A stretch of DNA of 10,475 nt from Alphaproteobacteria bacterium. Lineage in GTDB: Bacteria > Pseudomonadota > Alphaproteobacteria > Geminicoccales > Geminicoccaceae. The stretch lies in the NCBI GenBank assembly GCA_026984595.1, contig JALSRW010000385.1:1-10475 (forward strand), read 5' to 3'. Position 1 is the first letter of the stretch. Each line of letters begins with the position of its first letter. The position numbers and the translations under genes were made by a program. Shown here piece by piece: positions 7,081 through 10,475 of this stretch. A model generated the notes under the pieces. It saw only the letters and a program-made list of their open reading frames with translations, had not been told where the DNA came from and ran no database searches.

Positions 7081-7579
7081 TCTCTTGCGCTACGCCGGCC
7101 AGGCCGTGTTCTATGCGGTGGTGGTCCTGGGCATCGGCTATTTTTCGCAGCGGCCGATCTATCAGCACATTCCGCCCGACGAGGCCCAGATCCTGCTGAG
7201 CTTCTCCCATGGCGGCCAGCGGAAGCAGGCCTGTCGACGCCTGAGTTCGGCGGAAATCGCCAAGCTCCCTCCCAACCAGCGGCGACCCAATACCTGCGCC
7301 CGGGAACGGCTGCCGATACACGTCCAGCTCGTGCTGGACGATGCGGTGATCTTCGATCGGATTCTCGAGCCCACCGGCCTGTCCGGGGACGGCCCGGCCC
7401 ATGCCTACGAGAAGTTTCTCGTTCCCGCCGGGCGCCACAAGCTGATCGCCCGTCTTGAAGATCGCGGCCGTGCCGATAGCTTTTCCTACGAGAGCGAGCT
7501 GGTGGTGGAGCTCCGGCCCCGTCAGAACCTGCCGATCGATTTCAAGGCCGACAAGGGCGGCTTCATCTTCTATCTCTAG
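7073..7579 (+). CDS. Membrane-anchored protein of unknown function in the nor operon
   Basis: I do not recognise a named family with confidence. The 168-residue product has one hydrophobic helix at about residues 8-24 (VFYAVVVLGIGYF), then a soluble, probably periplasmic part. The first stretch contains C54 (QACRRLS) and C75 (NTCARER), which could form a disulfide or bind metal. From about residue 81 the alternating hydrophobic pattern (PIHVQLVLDD, VPAGRHKLIARL, SELVVELRP, LPIDFKADKGGFIF) suggests a small beta-sandwich. The ATG at 7073 overlaps the preceding gene by eight bases and has GGAGG at 7062-7066; a GTG three bases earlier is the alternative. It lies in the place where an undefined orf accompanies norSY-senC elsewhere, so an assembly or electron-transfer accessory role is possible, but this is inference from position. 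Confidence 0.82.
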   Translation: MSDLLRYAGQAVFYAVVVLGIGYFSQRPIYQHIPPDEAQILLSFSHGGQRKQACRRLSSAEIAKLPPNQRRPNTCARERLPIHVQLVLDDAVIFDRILEPTGLSGDGPAHAYEKFLVPAGRHKLIARLEDRGRADSFSYESELVVELRPRQNLPIDFKADKGGFIFYL

Positions 7580-7589
7580 GAGCAGCGGG

Positions 7590-7988
7590 ATGGCCCTCAT
7601 CGAATGGCGCAAGGAATTCGAGACCGGCATTCCCGATGTCGATCACGAGCATCGGGAGCTGGTGGATCTCATCAATTCCCTGCACGCGCAGCTCGTCGAT
7701 CGGGCCGATCCCGAGACGGTGTCGGCGTTCCTGGGTGAGGTGTTCGCGCGCATCTCGGCGCATTTCGCCCTGGAAGAGACGATCATGCGCAAGCATCACT
7801 ACGACGAATACGAGGCCCACAAGGCCGAACACGAGAAGCTCCTCGACGATATCCGCGACATCATGGACGATCACGAGGCCGGCCTCTACGAGGATTTCGA
7901 GGACCGGCTGGCGAGCCGCGTGCGTGACTGGTTCGTGAACCATTTCAAGACCAAGGACGCGCGATTGCACAAGAAACTCGGCGTTTGA
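7590..7988 (+). CDS. Bacteriohemerythrin
   Basis: This 132-residue single-domain hemerythrin forms a four-helix bundle with a non-heme di-iron site that reversibly binds O2; some family members bind NO or handle iron. All seven expected ligands can be placed: H21 (in DVDHEHREL), H58 and E62 (HFALEE), H77 and H81 (EAHKAEH), H118 and D123 (NHFKTKD). The length matches the family and no signal peptide or helix anchor is seen, so it is cytoplasmic. The ribosome site AGGAG (7578-7582) overlaps the previous stop codon. Its stop overlaps the TTG start of the following nnrS. In this operon it may buffer O2 or NO for the reductase or repair iron; the sequence alone does not choose between these. Confidence 0.93.
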   Translation: MALIEWRKEFETGIPDVDHEHRELVDLINSLHAQLVDRADPETVSAFLGEVFARISAHFALEETIMRKHHYDEYEAHKAEHEKLLDDIRDIMDDHEAGLYEDFEDRLASRVRDWFVNHFKTKDARLHKKLGV

Positions 7989-9136
7989 CACGACCACGCC
8001 GGCTTCTCGCCCACGACATCTTCTTCCCGCTGGCCTGCCTCTGGGCGGCTGCCGTCGTGCCGCTGTGGCTGGCCCTGCTGGGCGGCCGGCTGGCACCGCC
8101 GGCGTGGCCGGCAGCACCGCTCTGGCATGCGCACGAAATGCTGCTCGGCTTCGCCGGGGCGACCATGGCGGGCTTTCTGGTCACGCGGGCACCCCCGGCG
8201 CACATTCTGCTTCTGGCCGGTCTCTGGGGGCTCGCGCGGATCGCCTTCTGGATCCCGTCGCCATTCGCCGCCTTGCTTCTCCTGCCCTTCCCCGCGCTGC
8301 TCGCCGGGCTGGTGGCGCCGCCCTTCCTCGAGGCCTCGAAAAAGCCCAACAATCTGGCCTTCGGAGGGATTCCGATCGGGCTCCTGCTGCTCGAAGGGCT
8401 GTTCGTGCTGGGCGCCACGGGAGCGTGGAGCGGGCTCCTGGAACCGGTGACCTGGACCCTGGTCTATCTCGTCTCGACCCTGCTGATGCTGATGGGTGGG
8501 CGCATCATCCGGGCCGCCACCGCCGGGCTCGTGCGGAAGCGCGGCGGCCGTTTCGATGCCGGCATCGACCTTCGCCGCGAAGCGTTCAGCCTCGTCCTCT
8601 TTCTGTTGGCCATCCTGGCCAGGCTGCTGTCGTTGCCGCCGGCCACGGCCGGCCTCGCCCTGACCGGAACGGGGCTGCTGACCGGCTGGCGGCTCGGCCG
8701 CTGGTTCGCACCCGAGCTGCGGCGGGCACCGGAGCTGTGGGCCCTCCATCTGGGCTACGCCTGGCTGGCCGCGGGCCTGATTCCCCTCGGTCTGGCCGGC
8801 ATGGTCCCGGCGATCGCCGCCGTGGATGTGGTGCATGCGACGATGATCGGCGGTCTCGGCACCCTCGCCTTCACGGTCATGGCCCGCACCGCAGCACAGC
8901 GCAGCGGCAGGGGTTTCGAGGCGGCAGCGCGCATCGCCCGCTGCGCACCGCTGCTGAGCCTCGCGGCTCTGATGCGCCTGGGCGCCGCCTGGTTTCCGCA
9001 ACTCGCTGGTCCGGCACTGGCGATCTCGGGGTTTCTCTGGTCCCTGGCCTTCCTGCTGCTCGCCGCCTTCCTCCTGGCCCAGCGACGGCCTATGCTGAGA
9101 GCCGACCGCAATCGAAGTTCGAGCCGTCGACCATGA
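7985..9136 (+). CDS. NnrS family membrane protein (copy 2, divergent)
   Basis: This second NnrS-type protein has 383 residues and many hydrophobic helices. Recognisable parts are WHAHEMLLGFAGATMAGF (47-64), the GGRII segment (171-175), LHLGYAWLAAG (254-264) and HATMIGGLGTLAFTVMAR (284-301). Unlike copy 1 it keeps the Glu of WHxHE, but it lacks the NWTG/SWTG motif after helix 2, the PxFTxN residues after GGRI (here RAATAG), and the SLGHTGR end of the late signature (here AAQRSGRGF), so it is a distant paralogue. The start is a TTG at 7985 that overlaps the hemerythrin stop (TTGA). No better start codon exists before the first conserved helix and no strong ribosome site is seen, so translation probably depends on coupling. 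The end overlaps the next ATG by four bases. Confidence 0.85.
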   Translation: MTRPRRLLAHDIFFPLACLWAAAVVPLWLALLGGRLAPPAWPAAPLWHAHEMLLGFAGATMAGFLVTRAPPAHILLLAGLWGLARIAFWIPSPFAALLLLPFPALLAGLVAPPFLEASKKPNNLAFGGIPIGLLLLEGLFVLGATGAWSGLLEPVTWTLVYLVSTLLMLMGGRIIRAATAGLVRKRGGRFDAGIDLRREAFSLVLFLLAILARLLSLPPATAGLALTGTGLLTGWRLGRWFAPELRRAPELWALHLGYAWLAAGLIPLGLAGMVPAIAAVDVVHATMIGGLGTLAFTVMARTAAQRSGRGFEAAARIARCAPLLSLAALMRLGAAWFPQLAGPALAISGFLWSLAFLLLAAFLLAQRRPMLRADRNRSSSRRP

Positions 9137-10140
9137 GGATCCCATCCCAGGAACCCCATCCGTTCGCTGCGTTCCTGCGCAGCCTGGGGCGTGGGCCGAC
9201 CCTCTCCCGCCCTCTCACCGAAGCGGAGGCGCAGGCGGCCATGGAGGCGATCCTGGAGGGGACGGTCGAGCCGATGCAGCTCGGCGCGTTCCTGCTGGTG
9301 CTGCGCTATCGCACCGAGACCGCGGCCGAGCTGGCCGGCTTCGTGCGCGCCGCCCGCGCCCGCATCGCCGCCGTTCCCGATCTCGCCGTCGATCTCGACT
9401 GGCCTTCCTATGCCGACCGCCACAGACAGCTCCCCTACTTTCTGCTCGCCGCCCTGCTCCTGGCCGCGAACGGTGTGCGCGTGCTGATGCACGGGATCCC
9501 GGGAGAGGGGCCGGCCACCACCCCGGCGGGGCTGGCGGCCCTCGGCATCGGGCCGGCGCGTTCCGCCGGGGATGCCGCCCGCCGGCTCGATGCCGCCGGT
9601 TTCGCCTATCTGCCGCTGGCCCTCCTGCTACCGGAGCTCGAGGCCCTGTTCGGGCTGCGCCCGCTCCTGGGCCTGCGGACCGTGGTGCACACGCTCGCGC
9701 GCGAGCTCAACCCGTTCCGCGCGCCCGCCCAGATCCAGGGCATCTTCCATCCCACATATCTCGAACTGCACCGCGACACCCAGCTCCGACTCGGTCAGCG
9801 AAAGGCCGTCACCTTCAAGGGCGGCGGTGGCGAGGCCCAGCGCAATCCGGACAAGCCCTGCCGTTGCCTGATCCTCGACAATGGTGCCGGTCGTGAGGAG
9901 ACCTGGCCGGCGCTCACCACGTGCGAGCCGCATCCCTGGCGCCGTGAGCCCTTGGAGCCCGCACGCCTGCGCGCACTGTGGGAAGGCTCCTGGGCGCCGC
10001 CGGGCCCGGTGGCGGCGGTGACCGGCACCACGGCTCTGGCGCTTCGTCTGCTCGACCCGGAATGTTCCATGGAGGACGCGCAGGGTCGCGCGGAAGCGAT
10101 GTGGCGGGAACGCCCGAGGAAGCTGTCGCCGGCGGCCTGA
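9133..10140 (+). CDS. TrpD2/YbiB-like protein (anthranilate phosphoribosyltransferase fold)
   Basis: This 335-residue protein resembles the TrpD2/YbiB branch of the anthranilate phosphoribosyltransferase fold. The helical N-terminal domain (about 1-75) contains LTEAEAQAAMEAILEG and MQLGAFLLVLRYRTET. Typical C-domain pieces follow: a PSYADRHRQLP segment (91-101), VLMHGIPGE (117-125), VHTLARELNPF (185-195), HPTYLELH (206-213) and FKGGGGEAQRNPDKPC (228-243). E. coli YbiB is a nucleic-acid-binding protein without proven TrpD activity, and the standard phosphoribosyl-diphosphate glycine loop of TrpD is not evident here, so tryptophan synthesis should not be assumed. It begins with an ATGA overlap with the upstream nnrS and may be only co-transcribed with the NO genes. 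The frame is open upstream to 8065, but that part is a shadow of nnrS. Confidence 0.85.
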   Translation: MRIPSQEPHPFAAFLRSLGRGPTLSRPLTEAEAQAAMEAILEGTVEPMQLGAFLLVLRYRTETAAELAGFVRAARARIAAVPDLAVDLDWPSYADRHRQLPYFLLAALLLAANGVRVLMHGIPGEGPATTPAGLAALGIGPARSAGDAARRLDAAGFAYLPLALLLPELEALFGLRPLLGLRTVVHTLARELNPFRAPAQIQGIFHPTYLELHRDTQLRLGQRKAVTFKGGGGEAQRNPDKPCRCLILDNGAGREETWPALTTCEPHPWRREPLEPARLRALWEGSWAPPGPVAAVTGTTALALRLLDPECSMEDAQGRAEAMWRERPRKLSPAA

Positions 10141-10160
10141 TCGGGCCGGGGGATCAGCCG
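10131..10160. terminator. Dyad across the convergent stop codons, possible bidirectional terminator
   Basis: CTGATC (10137-10142) and GATCAG (10152-10157) form a six-base-pair stem with a nine-base GC-rich loop. Three more pairs (CGG at 10133-10135 with CCG at 10158-10160) form if one C is bulged. It spans the stop codons of both convergent genes, which are only 13 bases apart. There is no T-run on either side, so intrinsic termination is plausible but not certain. Confidence 0.4.
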
Positions 10161-10475
10161 GAAACGCGGCGGCGCCGCCGGAGACGGGATTCGCGCCGGC
10201 CCGCGGAGCGCAGGGGCAGGGGGCCGAGCAGCCGTTCGATGGTGGCGGGATCGGGCGGCGGATCCGCCGCGGGCAGATCGAGCACCTCGCGCATCGCCCG
10301 CAGATGCGCACCCGTGGTGCCGCAGCAGCCGCCGATGATACGCGCACCAGCGGCGCGCGCGAGCCGGGCATACTCGGCCATGACCTCGGGTGTGCCGGAA
10401 TAGCGGATGACGCCGTCCTCGAACACCGGAATCCCACAATTGGCCTTGGCCACCAGGATTTCGCCGGGCTCGGAG
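10154..10475 (-). CDS. Homocysteine S-methyltransferase, betaine type, C-terminal part (partial)
   Basis: The gene reads leftward and its 5' part lies beyond the right edge; about 106 codons are visible. The zinc-thiolate site of the homocysteine methyltransferase family is evident: a Cys in VAKANCGIP and the Cys pair of IIGGCCGTTG. Between them is SGTPEVMAEYARLARAAG, typical of bacterial betaine-homocysteine methyltransferases (BmtA/BHMT type), which move a methyl group from a betaine-like donor to homocysteine to form methionine. A GTG at 10453-10451 lies inside the conserved stretch and is not the start, because upstream codons continue with SEPGEIL. The tail after residue-like GPLPLRSAG is rich in arginine. 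The gene is convergent with the nor operon and probably unrelated in function. Confidence 0.87.
   Translation of the reverse strand, partial: SEPGEILVAKANCGIPVFEDGVIRYSGTPEVMAEYARLARAAGARIIGGCCGTTGAHLRAMREVLDLPAADPPPDPATIERLLGPLPLRSAGRRESRLRRRRRVSG

Noticed and set aside
8065..9132. N-terminal extension of the TrpD2-like frame
   Set aside because: The extension translates as Arg/Gly/Ala-rich nonsense overlapping nnrS copy 2; the protein starts at the ATG at 9133.
7886..9145. Open frame of 419 codons on the minus strand
   Set aside because: It is antisense to the second nnrS, with a Gln/Gly/Glu-rich product and no recognisable motif.
10167..10180. Perfect palindrome CGGCGGCGCCGCCG
   Set aside because: It lies within the Arg-codon run of the minus-strand methyltransferase tail and has no loop; it is explained by coding bias.

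Overview
This window is a GC-rich (about two-thirds GC by eye), densely packed stretch of a bacterial chromosome, most likely from a member of the Pseudomonadota (Proteobacteria). The two NnrS proteins, the Sco/CtaB assembly genes and the betaine-homocysteine methyltransferase type all fit that phylum. The arginine-rich tail of that methyltransferase hints weakly at Alphaproteobacteria. The species cannot be fixed from the sequence.

Layout. Positions 5-1237 hold a first NnrS-family membrane protein, whose start may lie just outside the window. A perfect TTGAC-N4-GTCAA dyad (1199-1212) sits in its last codons, with a -10-like hexamer at 1235-1240. A run of ten forward genes follows from 1290 to 10140: a 55-residue single-helix protein; a CuA-bearing heme-copper oxidase subunit II; a heme-copper oxidase subunit I; a CtaB-type heme farnesyltransferase; a Sco1/SenC copper chaperone; a three-part cytochrome b / 2x[4Fe-4S] ferredoxin / FlpD(MvhD)-like fusion; a membrane-anchored protein of unknown function; a bacteriohemerythrin; a second, divergent NnrS; and a TrpD2/YbiB-like protein. 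Several genes overlap (TGATG, ATGA, TTGA) and no gap exceeds about 35 bases, so they look like one operon. A convergent gene on the minus strand, cut by the right edge, encodes the C-terminus of a homocysteine methyltransferase (BmtA/BHMT type).

Interpretation. The subunit I keeps all six heme/metal histidines, but the residue four after the helix-VI metal ligand, where oxygen-reducing A- and B-type oxidases have the cross-linked tyrosine, is glutamine (motif GHSSQQ). Together with the CuA subunit II, the SenC gene, two NnrS genes, a hemerythrin and a CRP/FNR-type NO-regulator box, this points to an sNOR-type nitric oxide reductase (NorSY), like the norSY-senC clusters of ammonia oxidisers, rather than an oxygen-reducing terminal oxidase. 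The likely job of the locus is respiratory or protective NO reduction, with its own heme and copper maturation genes. The most unusual component is the cytochrome b-ferredoxin-FlpD fusion, which could be a dedicated electron-transfer module linking the quinone pool to cytoplasmic iron-sulfur chemistry.
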